From Bretschneidera sinensis (Eukaryota; Streptophyta; Magnoliopsida; Brassicales; Akaniaceae): a DNA stretch of 64,000 nt. Within the stretch, counting starts at the first letter, position 1. Every line of letters begins with the position of its first letter. The notes below the pieces were generated by a model. That model saw only the letters and a program-made list of their open reading frames with translations, made no database searches and was not told where the DNA came from. The DNA lies in the NCBI GenBank assembly GCA_023935145.1, contig CM043699.1:62972138-63036137 (forward strand), read 5' to 3'. Made by a program: the position numbers and the translations under genes. This document shows, piece after piece, positions 54,145-64,000 of this stretch.

Positions 54145-56569
54145 ATGATGGCTGAAGTCACCAAATTCAACAAAATAGATGAAATAATCTCTAAGGTGGA
54201 TGATCAGATCAAGGGACTCATTGATCTGTGCTTTTCCTTAGTCCATGACAATGCTAGCATCAAAAGTTCCTTAACTTAAATCTTCTCCAAACTGGTCGCG
54301 ATTCATGAATCTTCTCAACTCAATAAACAGCCAGGATAATCCAGTAAATATCCATAATAGCACACTGTAATTCCAGAAGAGTTCTTAGAAAGATTCAAAG
54401 AAAAATCTCACCTAGAATTCCAAACTCCAAGAAGATTGATGAGATTGGACATGTATAAGTTTGATGGTATGGATCCTCTAGGATGGTCTTTCAAAGCTAA
54501 ATGTTGACCCATATTTGATTTTAATAATGACAAAATACTACTCTAATTTTCATCTAAGTGTTTAAGCAGCAAAAACATTCAGCATAGAAAAAAGATGCAA
54601 GAACTTAACTAGATTCAGACGCCGAGACAAGACAAAAGATCTAGAATATACATTAAGGTAGTAAAAACAACTGTAAATCTCTCATGCTCAAATACTTAGC
54701 TTGACTTATGGCTCATTTTACAAAAGATTTTGACAAAACCTTTAATACAATTGTTTTCAAGTCAAAAACAATTTTGATACATAAAAACTGAGTTGACGGG
54801 CAACCCAGTCGACTGCCTCAATATACCAGTTGACTGGGTCCTTGACTCAATCGATTGGCAACTGGGACAGAAAGTTCGCAGTCGACTAGTGCATAGGGCC
54901 CAGTCGACTGGCACTCTCCCACAGCCTAAAAAGTGAGATTTCTCACTTGACTTACTTGACTGGTACAAGGACCCAATCGACTGGTAATTGAAAAATATGA
55001 TCGTTTGAGATGCGGAACTTAAGCATTTAATACCTTAAACCTACCAAATCAGTATCAAACGATCATATTAATTCAAGGTTATAAAAACTTACTTCAATAA
55101 GCATTTAAAACAACAAGAGAATACATTCAATTAATAAGTTTGCTCATTAATTCTAAAAAATATGACCGTTTGAGACGCGAGACTTGAGAATTTAATGCCC
55201 CATACCTACCAAATCAGTGTCAAATGACCATATTAATTCAAGGCTATAAAACCCCACTTCAATGAGCATTTAAAACAACAAGAGAATACATTCAATTCAT
55301 AAGTTTGCTCATTAATTATCAAAGGCTTTGAAAAATTTATCGTTGAGCCATTCTTCAAGCTTATTCTTGAAAGAGATATATTGTTCATTTGTAAAAGCAC
55401 TTATTGCTATTTCTCTACCATTTACTTTACAGCAAATCTCATTTATTGTAAAGGGGAAAGAGTTGTAATAACTCTTAGAGTGTTTAGGATTAAACATTTC
55501 TTTGTAGCTTCTGTGAGGAAGGGATTGGTTGTAAGGTTTGTACAACACCCGTGAAGTTGTAGGACTAAAAGTTTTAGTGGATTACTTCAAGGAGGTTCCT
55601 TGAAGAGAGTAGATGTAGGGTTGGAAGGAATCAAATATTGTCGAACCATTATAAACTTAGTTTGCACTTTCTCTTCCTTAAACTCTTTTACTTCAAGCAC
55701 ATTATTTGTTTGTATGCTTTTTGCATTTAACTGTTTTTGTATACTTGCAAAGTAATTAGAAAAATTTTTTAAAAACCCAATTCATCCCCCCTCTTGGGTT
55801 TGAACCTCGGTTTACACTAAAGAACTCTTGAACTACCATTCTACTCTAAATGACCAAAGATTGATCATTTCTTCGTTCCATCTGGAAGGATCAACACTAT
55901 CTTGGTATCAATGGGCTACTAATATTTGCTTGATTCATTCTTGTAATGACTTTTTGAACAAGATTAAAGAAAGATTTGGTCCATCAACATATGAAGACCA
56001 CATAGGAGCTTTATCCAAACTACAACAAACAAGCATTGTCTTAGAGTACCAAGCTCAATTTGAAAGCCTTTCCAACAAGGTAATTGGGTTACAAAAACCT
56101 TTTCTAATTAGTGTCTTCATCTCTAGCCTTAATTTGGAATTGAAAAAAAGAGTTATTGGTTGCTCAACCCTCTTCTTTAATCAAATTTATGTCATTGGCT
56201 AAGCTATTTGAAGAAAAATACAAGGATATGAAGAAGTTATGGAGACTTCACTAAACTAAGCTTGCAACTGGTCTTTGTTTGTTACCAACTCCAGTGGGCA
56301 CATCCATTAAGCACACTACTGCTACAACACCTCCTGCATTTCCTATCAAGAAACTCACTCCTGTTGAAATGAAGATAAGAAGAGACAATGATCTTTGTTA
56401 CAACTGTGATGACAAGTTCACTTTTACTTATAATTGTAAGCATAAATTTCTTTTGTTAATGGTTCCAGAAGAAACAAATCTTGAAGAGGGTGTCTTGGAG
56501 GAAGAAAATTCTAATTTAACAAAAGACATTGAGGTTTTAGGAATAATTATGAATGCTCTTGTTGGATAG
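54145..56569 (+). pseudogene. gag and protease leader of I, split by J
   Basis: ATG at 54145: MMAEVTKFNKIDEIISKVDD..., stop at 54277, then EEFLERFKEKSHLEFQTPRRLM and MYKFDGMDPLGW. J interrupts at 54502. It resumes at 55822 with YHSTLNDQRLIISSFHLEG / LSWYQW / FGPSTYEDHIGALSKLQQT (Retrotrans_gag), with a frameshift near 56190. KLTPVEMKIRRDNDLCYNCD is followed by KFTFTYNCKHKFLLL, the zinc knuckle with Tyr replacing the usual His. The stop is at 56567. Confidence 0.87.
54502..55816 (+). mobile_element. solo LTR J of the F family
   Basis: 1315 bp, TGTTGACCC...GTTTACA, with CTAAA on both sides (54497-54501, 55817-55821). It matches the LTRs of F, including the CAGTCGACTGG cluster (54805-54985). 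It is longer than F's LTR because a segment of about 165 bp around the TATA region is duplicated (about 54990-55155 and 55157-55320). Confidence 0.94.
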
Positions 56570-59513
56570 TCCAGTCCAAGCACTATAAAGGTTTATTGGG
56601 GTCTGGAAGAACCACAATATACAAGTGCTAATTGATAGTGGAAGAACTCATAACTTTTCCCAAGTAAGAATTGCCAAACTGTTAGAATAGGCCATCAGAC
56701 CTTGCAAGCCTTTCAGAGTTCAGATTGGCAACGAAAAGTTCCTCACAAATAAATAGTGTCATCAAGTAGTCTTTATATGCAACAATACATGTTTACTTTT
56801 GATGTGTTCTTACTGCTTATTGAAGGTTCTAATTTAGTCTTAAGAATACAATGGCTTAAATAATTGGGTCCAATTGTTACTGATTATAAAAAACAAACAA
56901 TGGACTTTGAGTGGCAAGGGACTAAAGTTCAGTTGATAAGGAAACCCCAATTAAATCCTCAACAAATTAGTTTGAGATGTTTAAGAAAACTAACAAGAAC
57001 TGCATGTTTCTCCTCCCGTTTTTAATTGGCTCCAAATATGTCCATAGTTAGTAACATTTCTATTCCTCAGGAAATTTCCACACTACTACAAACTTACACT
57101 CATGTCTTTGAAGAGCCTAAAAAGCTACCTCCAAAAAGAGACTTTGACCACTTCATACATCTAGAACCAGGTGCTTAACCTATCAATATAAGAGCCTACA
57201 GAAACCCTCACTTCCTGAAACAGGAGATAGAAAATCTAGTGCAAGAGATGCTTACCTCAGGTGTCATTAGGCATAGCCATAGCCATTTCTCTTCCCCTAT
57301 ATTACTAGTAAAGGAAAATGATGGTTCTTGGAGATTTTGCATAGATATAAAGCCTTGAACTCTATAACCATTAAGGATAGATTTCTTATCCCTACTATTG
57401 ATGAATTATTGGATGAGTTAAATGAAGCTTTAGTTTTCTCCAAGCTTGAGTTGAGGGATAGATATCATCAAATAAGAGTCAAAGACACAAAAATAGAAAA
57501 GACTACTTTCAGAACATATGAAGGTCACTATGAATTTGTGGCCATTCTTTTTGGATTAACTAACGCCCAATCCACTTTTCAGGTTGCTATGAATGCAGTG
57601 CTTAAACCATACTTAAGAAAATTTGTTATTGTGTTCGTTGATGACATTTTGGTTTACAATAGTTCAGTTGAAGAGAATGTGCATCACCTGAAGGTAGTTC
57701 ATGATTACTCTAATAACTTGTTTGCCAAGAGAAGCAAGTGCCAATTCTATCAGTCTTCAATAGATTACTTAGGACACATTGTCAACTACCAAAGGATCCA
57801 ACCAGATCCAAAGAAGATTAAAGCAATGGTTTCATGGCCTATTCTAGTTAATTTGAAACATCTTAGAGGTTTCCTTGGCCTCACTAGATACTATAGAAGA
57901 TTCATTAAAGGCTATGCTACAGTAGCTGCATCCTTAACAAATATCTTGAAGTATGGAATCAGGATGTTCACCATGCTTTTGAGGCTTTGAAAGAAGAAAT
58001 GACTAAGGCTCCTGTCCTGACCTTACCAGACTTCAACAAAGTGTTTGTCATAAAAACTGATATTTCTAATGTAGGAATTGGAGTTGTCATAATTCAGTAG
58101 CTTCATCCCATAGCCTTTTACAGCAAAAAGATAAGCACCAAGATGGCAACATCTTTAGCTTATGTAAAGAAACTATATGCTATTACACAAGCTGTCAAGA
58201 AGTGGAGAACATACTTGTTAAGCAGAAGATTTGAAATCCATATAGACCACAAGGAATTAAGACATCTTATGTCCCAGGCTATCCAGACTCTAGAGCAACA
58301 ACACCACCTAACCTAGCTTTTGGATTTTTCTTAAGATATCTTGTACAAACCAAGATGATGAAATGTTGCTGCAAACAAAATACTATCCAACACTGCCTTA
58401 TAGTCTACTCCAACCACTACCTGTTCTTGAAAATGTTTGGGAAGACATCTCCATGGACTTCATCACTGGCTTACCACTATCACAAGGATATTCAATCATC
58501 ATGGTGTTCATTGATAGACTAACCAAATATGCATGCTCTGGAGCCATTTCCGATATTTATTGTGCTCCCAGAGTTGCCAAATTCTTTTACGACATAGTGG
58601 TGAAACTACACGGAATCCTTAAGTCCATTGTCTATAATAGGGATAGGTTCTTCTTGAGTTTCTTATGGAAACAACTGTTCAAATTTAGTTGTAGTTCTTT
58701 AAACTTAAGTTTTGCTTACCATCCCCAATTAGATGAGTAAACTGGAGTCCTTAATAGATGTATTAAGCAATACTTAAGAGCTTTCACTTAAGATAAACCC
58801 AAGTTATGGGTTCAAGTTCTTCCCTGGGAAGAATATTCCTACAACACCTCCTGTCACTCTGCTATCAGAATGACACCATTCAAAGCTTTGTATAGCAGGG
58901 AACCTCCTGTCATCTAAAGATATGTACCTGGATCCTCCAACATTGAAGTTGTTGACAGTGATCTATTCAATAGAGATGAACTCCTCCAACTCTTAAAGAC
59001 AGCCATTTTACAAGCTTAATCCAGAATGAAATCAATAATAGACACTAAAAGACAAGATAAGGAGTTTCACCCTGGGAGTTGGGCACTAGTCAAACGGTGG
59101 CCTTACAAACAATAGTCCATGGCATTGAGACTCAAATCAAATCTAAGCAAGAGGTATTATGGACCACTTTAGGTGATAGAAAGAATTGGTTCATTAGCTT
59201 ATAAGATAGGCTTACCACCTACCTCAATAACTCATAACGTCTTCTATGTATCCCTTTTCAAGCCCTTCTAAGGCACACCTCTTGACACTCCACTATACTT
59301 ACCTGACTTGAGCATTTAAAACAAGCTAGTTCCCATCCCTTTGGCCATATTAGACCACATAACCATCTGGAAACACAATAAGCTAGTTTCACAAGTATTT
59401 GTTCAGTGGAAAGGACTGCCACCTGAAGAAACATCTTAGGAAGACTCCACTATGGTGCAGACACTCTTGCACACTCGGGACCTTGAGGACAAAGTCAATT
59501 TTTGAAAGGGCTG
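56570..59513 (+). pseudogene. pol of I: PR, RT, RNase H, integrase, chromodomain-like end
   Basis: Protease VLIDSGRTHNFSQ (D-S-G). RT (57100-57990): KEND-GSWRFCID, LELRDRYHQIRV (Glu for the usual first Asp), FRTYEGHYEF and FVDDILVYN with both catalytic Asp. RNase H: TDISNVGIGVVI and IDHKELRHLM. After a loss comes integrase: DISMDFITGLPLSQG (first Asp), NRDRFF, then YHPQLDE-stop-TGVLNRC, where the usual QTEVLNRC has lost its catalytic Glu. The tail has FHPGSWALVKRWPYKQ, VFYVSLFKPF and VFVQWKGLPPEETS, a chromodomain-type end. Many stops; the longest open part is 57328-57990. Confidence 0.88.
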
Positions 59514-59517
59514 CTAA

Positions 59518-59700
59518 TGATAACTATATAGACCAAAAGATAAGAAACAACAAGGCAATGAAGTGGAGTTGGAACAACAGAAAGCATAAGAGAAGATAGG
59601 ACAACAAAAGGTGTTCAGGAGAAACTAGAGGAAAGGCAAGCTCCTCAAAGGTTACAATACACTTAAGAAAGCTCAAGATAATTAGCACACGAATGGGAAG
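59518..59700 (+). repeat. 3' LTR of I, truncated
   Basis: 183 bp matching the start of the 5' LTR, up to GAATGGGAAG, after which LTR L begins. The purine run GAAAGGG just before it (59504-59510) is the polypurine tract candidate. The remaining 300 bp or so are not found beyond L. Confidence 0.88.
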
Positions 59701-61272
59701 TGTTATACAAATAGCAACCTAAATAATAAGCTTCTAAATGTATGTTTTAACTCGCAGGTGCGCAAGATCAAATAAATAGTATAGCTAGCAAATACGAGAT
59801 CGTTCCCACGAGGATTAGATTAATTGTGTTTAAATATAATTTCCTAAAGCTTCTATCTAAATGAAACAAAAAAAATAATAGATTTGAATAAACAACAAAG
59901 ATTGCACTAGTGAAAAAAAAAATCGTAAAACAGTTTTGAAACTAGAATTGAAATAATGAGAAAATAAGTTAAGGCTTCGATATTCACCACTAATCACCTT
60001 CTTTAAAGCAAACGACTTGCACAATGCTACAAACTAGATTTAGATGCTTAATGTTTACTAACCTAAGGGCATGATATCTACTCTTTAAGCTATTGATTTC
60101 CCTAAGCAACAAGTTAGGCATGGGTGTCTACTCTAACTCTTTTCATTCTTAAAGTATTTAACATAGTATCTACTAAGTTGCACTTCAAGAAAGCATAAAA
60201 CAATTGAAATAAACAAATATACGAAACCTTGAACATGGTATCTATTCTAGTTTTTCATGTTGATTAATCCCAAGAATCCATAATTGGTTCCTTTGTCACT
60301 TTGTGTAAGCACAAGACTCGGTCATCTAAATTTACCTAGATGACAATCTCCATACAACATATGTATATGATGATCAAGGATAACACATAAATTGTATGAA
60401 GTATGAAATAAAACCAAGAATTAATCAATTAAGCATCACAAAAAAAATTAATTTGTAACAAAGCAAATTGAAATCCTTAAGAACACATGACTAGGGCTTC
60501 AATCGAGCCCTAACTAAAATATTTAGTTACACATAATTCTAATGAAAAATATCCTCATCATGAAAAAAAAAAATAGATAAAAGAAAGGAAAGTCAACTCC
60601 TCTATGATGATAATCCTCAGAAAACAAGAGCTCCATGTGTGAAGACGGCCACCGTAGATGAAAATATAGTAAAAAAAAACTCACTTTTTTTTGGTTTCTT
60701 AAACATGTATTTATAGAACCCTAAATAAAACCCTAGCAATTAAACGTGTGCCTATTTTTTATTTTTTTTATTTTTCCCTAGACCACTCTACTTCCTTTTC
60801 TAATCGTGCAAATCCCAAAAAAATCAGAATTTAATAGCTCATTTACGTCTGCCACGTTGAAATCACGAACAGCCTGACCTTTGTCTACTAAAACTGCCAT
60901 AACTTTCTTTAGAAAAATTATATTTATGAGCCATGAAATTCTCCAGAAAATAGACATCCAGATCTTTCCAAGCATATATGGCTCATCTCCTGATTCTTCC
61001 CGAATCAATACAATTTAATCCGCAAAAATGACTGATCTGTACGAGCAATTCTGGCAATTTAGTGAAACTCATTTTTCACCATTTGCTAGTGACAACATGA
61101 CTTAACAAAATGCTCAATTTATCTTTAACAGTAGAAATGATGGGTTTTGTTTCACTCCTCTTGGGAAACCTGAAAGCATGTAAAACACTACAAAAGATCA
61201 AATTGTAACAAGGCTAAAGGATTAACGTATGCAAATTAAGAGGCTTGAATGTGTGACATTCAGCGCTTATCA
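59701..61272 (-). repeat. 3' LTR of gypsy element L
   Basis: 1572 bp, plus-strand text TGTTATACAAATAG...CGCTTATCA. The complement of GTAAGTTTGGGGGTG adjoins it at 61273-61287, which is the polypurine tract, so this is the 3' LTR of a minus-strand element. One copy of the G/H/L module lies at about 60835-61065. The inner end holds TCGTGGGAACGATCTCGTA (complement at 59797-59815). Confidence 0.88.
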
Positions 61273-62089
61273 CACCCCCAAACTTACATATTTCTAATCC
61301 CTTAGCAATACAAAACTGAAAATAAAATAACTAGATACTTCTGTCTTTCGTGAGATGTACAATTGCATTTAGCATGTGAAATAAGCCTTTTAAACCCATA
61401 TGCACTAATTTTGTAGTTTTGTATATGCTTATGTTTTCAAGTGATGGGAAATAGATGGATAATATATGATGTACTATTTGTAAATGCTTCTGGTGTCAAA
61501 CACTAATTTTGTACATGCTTATGTGGTCAAGTGATGGGAAATATGTGGTTTTTTGTAGTGCATATGTTGTCAAGGATTTGATGATTTCTTATGAAGTTGA
61601 ATTCTCATTTCTTTATATGGATAATGAAATATTAGTGATTTATGCTTATGGTTTTTAGAGAATTTTAAGCTCTGATACTTCCATTATTTCTATTTATTGT
61701 TATTTTCAACATAAACAATGCTTATGTTAGTAAGCACTACATTCCTAAATGAGTCTTTCCTGACTAAAAAAGTTGCACTCTGGTTGGACACTTTAGGAGG
61801 AATTTCATGTGATCTCATAAAAGAGGTCTGAGTTTTAAGATATACATGAGGCTATATTATCAAAAGAAAAACAATTATGAATCGACCAAAGAAAAGCTTA
61901 AGAGACATTTGAATATGGCCAAAACACAATCCCATATATCAACCTCACTGTTAGGATTTCTAATTACAGTAAACAAATTCCATTCAATCATTTTCACAAA
62001 CACCTACCATCCATTAGAACAAACACCTACATTCATATGAACAAACATCTACCTATACCCATTACAGTGAATAGTCATATCCCATTTAA
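61273..62089 (-). other. internal stub of L, then AT-rich unassigned sequence
   Basis: The first 100 bp or so (GCTAAGGGATTAG on the minus strand) match the 3' non-coding style of G and H and belong to L. From about 61380 the origin is unclear. A short imperfect duplication (CTTATG-TCAAGTGATGGGAAAT near 61430 and 61510) lies there. No gene seen. The rest of L and its other LTR are missing. Confidence 0.5.
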
Positions 62090-62299
62090 CTACTCATGAC
62101 TACAATACATAAACAAAATCATAAAAAGAATGGTTGAAGATGCTCCAAGCATGAACCAGTACAGTCTTTCCCTTATGCGATACAACTTCACCAGCTTAAA
62201 CAATTTTACATTCCCCAAGTACAATTTTGACAACATCTCTTTCCTGCTGTCGTAGACAGGTAGATCAAACCAATCAAAAAATCCACAATCTTCATCACC
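62090..62299 (-). pseudogene. GRF zinc-finger-like last exon
   Basis: Follows a good acceptor (TTTTGTTTGCAG). It reads GDEDCGFFDWFDLPVYDSR then KEMLSKLYLGNVKLFKLVKL, ending in a hydrophobic segment WFMLGASSTILFMILFMYC. C-G/N-F-F-D-W-F/Y-D followed by a basic helix and a C-terminal membrane anchor is the pattern of small plant GRF-type zinc-finger proteins. The other Cys residues would be on an upstream exon, which I do not find nearby. A possible first exon at 63418-63350 (MGNSIMDIL, then TGA) ends in a GT donor but carries a stop, so the gene is probably dead. Confidence 0.4.
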
Positions 62300-64000
62300 C
62301 TGCAAACAAAATTGAGGAAAAATTAGCCCCAATAACATCCACAATATTCTTGATACAAAGATCACCCATAATTAGAACAAACACCATGTTTGATGCATGC
62401 ATAAAAATGCCTACCAAGATCCCTAGAATTATTTGATGTCTTCATACGCAAAAAAATACCGCAGTATCATAATCCCCTGTTTTGGTCAACAATTCTAAGA
62501 GAGTTGTGATTGTTATCTCTTACCCGTCTCTCCCTCATCTCTCTTCCCTCAATTTTTTGCATGCAATTTTACTCCAAGAATCGTATTTCCCTTCACGTAT
62601 TTTTTACTGTGCATAAGAATTTTATCAATTTTAGGCAAGCAAAAACAAACTACCTAATAGTTTTGAATCTTCATTGTTCTCCATTGTTCCTTATATCTTC
62701 TGAATTTGGTTACTACACTTCCAAGGTCATGTAGCTCATCTTTCTCCTCTTATTGCCACAACTTGATGCTTTTAATATAATTGGCCACCTCTTCAAAAAC
62801 TCTTCACCATAGCTCAAAAATCTAATCTCCATCATTAATCGACATACATAAGAAAACCATCTCTCTTCTCTAGGTTAAACAACTATATCATGGTAGTTCT
62901 TTTTATGCCTTACACATAATTTTGCAGTTTTTATGGTAAATTTTCACAATTTAGTTAGTAGTCTGTGCATTCTGCCATATACTTGACTTTATTTCCACAT
63001 TGTCAATTGAATCGACACTATTTTAACCATGAACTAGCTCTTTTAAATTAAAGCACCCTAATTAAAACCACATAATGCCTATATTACAAACATTGCTTTC
63101 CAATTTAGTTAACAAAACTACCCAATCACACCAATAAAGAATTACAAATACCCTTTAAATATAGAATTAAGAAAAAGACACCTAAATGAACACCAAAATG
63201 CACATTAAACACATAATAAAAAGCAAAAGAGAGAAGGAAATATTTGGAAAAAGAAGAAAATACTAATTCAATAAACAACACAAAAGAAAAAAGTATACTA
63301 TAAAAAGAAAATAAAAAATGAAAGAGGAAAAGAAGAGCATGATGGGTACCTGAAGAGGAGGTGATAGTGAAGTAGAGGAGAGAGAGGGTCATAAGATATC
63401 CATAATCGAATTACCCATTTGGCTAATTGATAAAAGCGAGCACCAGCCACAATACACAAAAACTCTCTTCGCTTGATGAACACTATCTCAAACAGAACAA
63501 AGACTCACTAGAGAACAAGAGTGGGCAAGAAGAAAGTACATGCCTTATCGTTACTATTTTGGTTGTACCTTTTTTTCGATCCAAACGATGCTGAGGGAAC
63601 GCGAAATCGAAGCTGGAGAAACAAAAATGAAAATCGCAAAGTGATTAGAGAAAAATCTAAAATCGAAGGGTGGTAAGACTCTTTTCTTTCGACTGATTAG
63701 GGATTAGGGACATGAATTACAAGAAGACCAATTTTGGTCAAAAGTTACGAAAATGCCCCTACTTTATAGCACATGTGTGAGTCGCTTTGCTTTAATGTCT
63801 GAAATGAATGGGACTTAACAAAATCATTGATTAAGGTAATTCAAATACATGAAGGGTCAATTGAAGCAAATTAAAACCTTAGGGGTTAGTTGACACATTT
63901 GGTAAACATCATGGGTAAAAACATAGTTTCCCCTTAATTTTATTAAATATCAAATTTAAGTTAATTTACAATTCAACTATTAAGTTGCCTAGATTTTTTA
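62300..64000. other. AT-rich unassigned region
   Basis: Apart from the possible first exon at 63350-63418 (minus) I see no gene. The block at 63730-63945 (AAAATGCCCCT, AACCTTAGGGGTTAG, TTTCCCCTTAATT) resembles terminal regions of plant Mutator-like elements, but I cannot pair it with another end. The last 60 bases are AT-rich. Confidence 0.35.

Larger units (their letters stand above)
53580..59700 (+). mobile_element. chromovirus-type gypsy element I
   Basis: 5' LTR from 53580, gag, protease, RT, RNase H, integrase with a chromodomain-like end, and a 3' LTR from 59518 that stops at 59700 where LTR L begins. PR-RT-RNH-INT order and the VFVQWKGLPPEE tail place it among Ty3/gypsy chromoviruses. 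Gag is interrupted by solo LTR J. It lies upstream of the UTP13 relic, head to head with it. Confidence 0.9.

Noticed and set aside
63730..63945. Possible Mutator terminal inverted repeat
   Set aside because: Resembles such ends in composition, but no partner end or 9-bp duplication was found in the window; kept only as a remark.

Overview
This is a repeat-dense stretch of a flowering-plant nuclear genome, probably a eudicot. It is about 95 per cent transposable elements, most of them LTR retrotransposons stacked inside one another. I found one host gene relic and no tRNA, rRNA, CRISPR or bacterial-type feature. Ty1/copia elements use an initiator-Met-tRNA primer site (TGGTATCAGAGC). Ty3/gypsy Athila/Tat-type elements use a tRNA-Asp site (TGGCGCCGTTGCC). 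The ends, target-site duplications (TSDs) and reading frames across the gaps agree, so the nest can be unpacked with fair confidence.

Layout. (1) 1-2918: 5' part of a minus-strand copia element (A), cut by the window edge. (2) 2919-4007: Mutator-like (MULE) transposase fragment. (3) 4008-47520: a nest. The outermost layer is a copia LTR and gag stub (K). K is split by a minus-strand Tat-like gypsy element E (4568-46990). E carries two large insertions. In its 3' LTR sits a SIRE-like copia element F (4785-26815), which contains gypsy element G (6881-18795) and a solo LTR C (20618-21607). G contains copia element B (12474-18239). In the E protease gene sits gypsy element H (30684-44498), which contains minus-strand copia element D (33251-38651). 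The order of insertion is therefore K, E, F, G, B on one side and K, E, H, D on the other.

(4) 48115-53069, minus strand: the C-terminal half of a UTP13 homologue (TORMOZ in Arabidopsis; WD40 protein of the U3 snoRNP/SSU processome). It has seven recognisable exons but carries a nonsense codon and two single-base frameshifts, so it is a pseudogene. (5) 53580-59700: a chromodomain-type gypsy element (I) containing a solo LTR (J) of the F family. Its 3' LTR is cut by a truncated gypsy LTR (L, 59701-61272, minus). (6) 61273-64000: AT-rich sequence with an exon resembling GRF zinc-finger genes.

No element here looks autonomous. A, B, C and D are one copia family; B and D share the same three in-frame losses in the RT/RNase H region. 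H has protease fused in frame to the integrase C-terminus. G has lost protease and most of pol. E has lost RT, RNase H and integrase. F has lost integrase. The points most worth following are the 21-nt-period array of primer-binding sites in family A/B/D, the variable 60-bp repeat in its gag, the deletions shared by B and D, and an LTR module shared by three gypsy families.
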